A stretch of 5,119 bases of DNA from Nitrospirota bacterium (GTDB lineage Bacteria > Nitrospirota > Thermodesulfovibrionia > Thermodesulfovibrionales > UBA6898). A model generated the notes under the pieces. The model did no database searches and had not been told where the DNA came from. It saw nothing but the letters and a program-made list of their open reading frames with translations. Shown piece by piece: positions 5,063 to 5,119 of this stretch. Position 1 is the stretch's first letter. Each line of letters starts with the position of its first letter. The stretch is taken from contig JAOUFP010000240.1 in NCBI GenBank assembly GCA_029858145.1, forward strand, positions 1 to 5,119. Reading direction: 5' to 3'. Both the position numbers and the translations under genes were made by a program.

Positions 5063-5119
5063 ATACGCCTTCGTGGTTGTTAATAATCAGGTTCGATGAA
5101 CGTAGAACCATTCCTCTTC

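Overview
The window holds three clear protein genes, the 3' end of a fourth, and two stretches that look like parts of an integron-type gene-cassette array. It reads as bacterial: Shine-Dalgarno sites, a lipoprotein signal peptide, a YkuD-type cell-wall enzyme and an ABC-type substrate-binding protein. Tandem Cache domains beside an ABC sugar-type binding protein, plus a Gram-negative-style L,D-transpeptidase, suggest a proteobacterium or Desulfobacterota (old Deltaproteobacteria). That assignment is inference; no phylogenetic marker is present. The left half is visibly richer in G+C than the region right of about 3500, so the window may be a patchwork.

Region by region: (1) 2-832, plus strand, a 5'-truncated periplasmic substrate-binding protein of the ribose/sugar ABC type. 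(2) 944-2587, plus, a 547-residue protein made only of four tandem Cache sensor domains in an A-B-A-B order, with no visible signal peptide, membrane helix or output domain. (3) 2620-2793, plus, a short start-poor reading frame whose last residues are encoded by the left half of an attC-like recombination site (2772-2839). (4) 2876-3313, plus, a cytosine deaminase that closely resembles the yeast FCY1 type rather than the usual bacterial CodA; it starts 36 bases after the attC-like site, as cassette genes do. (5) 3314-4075, about 760 bases without a convincing gene, holding several inverted repeats, a doubtful minus-strand coding remnant and a second, weaker attC-like site (4013-4069). (6) 4076-5062, minus, a lipoprotein L,D-transpeptidase with a TPR-like part, a coiled coil of three 21-residue repeats and a YkuD catalytic domain.

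The genes do not form one pathway. The binding protein and the Cache protein could both serve detection or uptake of small molecules. The deaminase is a pyrimidine-salvage enzyme that looks acquired. The transpeptidase is a separate envelope gene on the other strand. The most notable points are the fungal-type deaminase next to an attC-like site, and the stand-alone four-Cache protein. I found no clear evidence of a wholly new multi-gene system.
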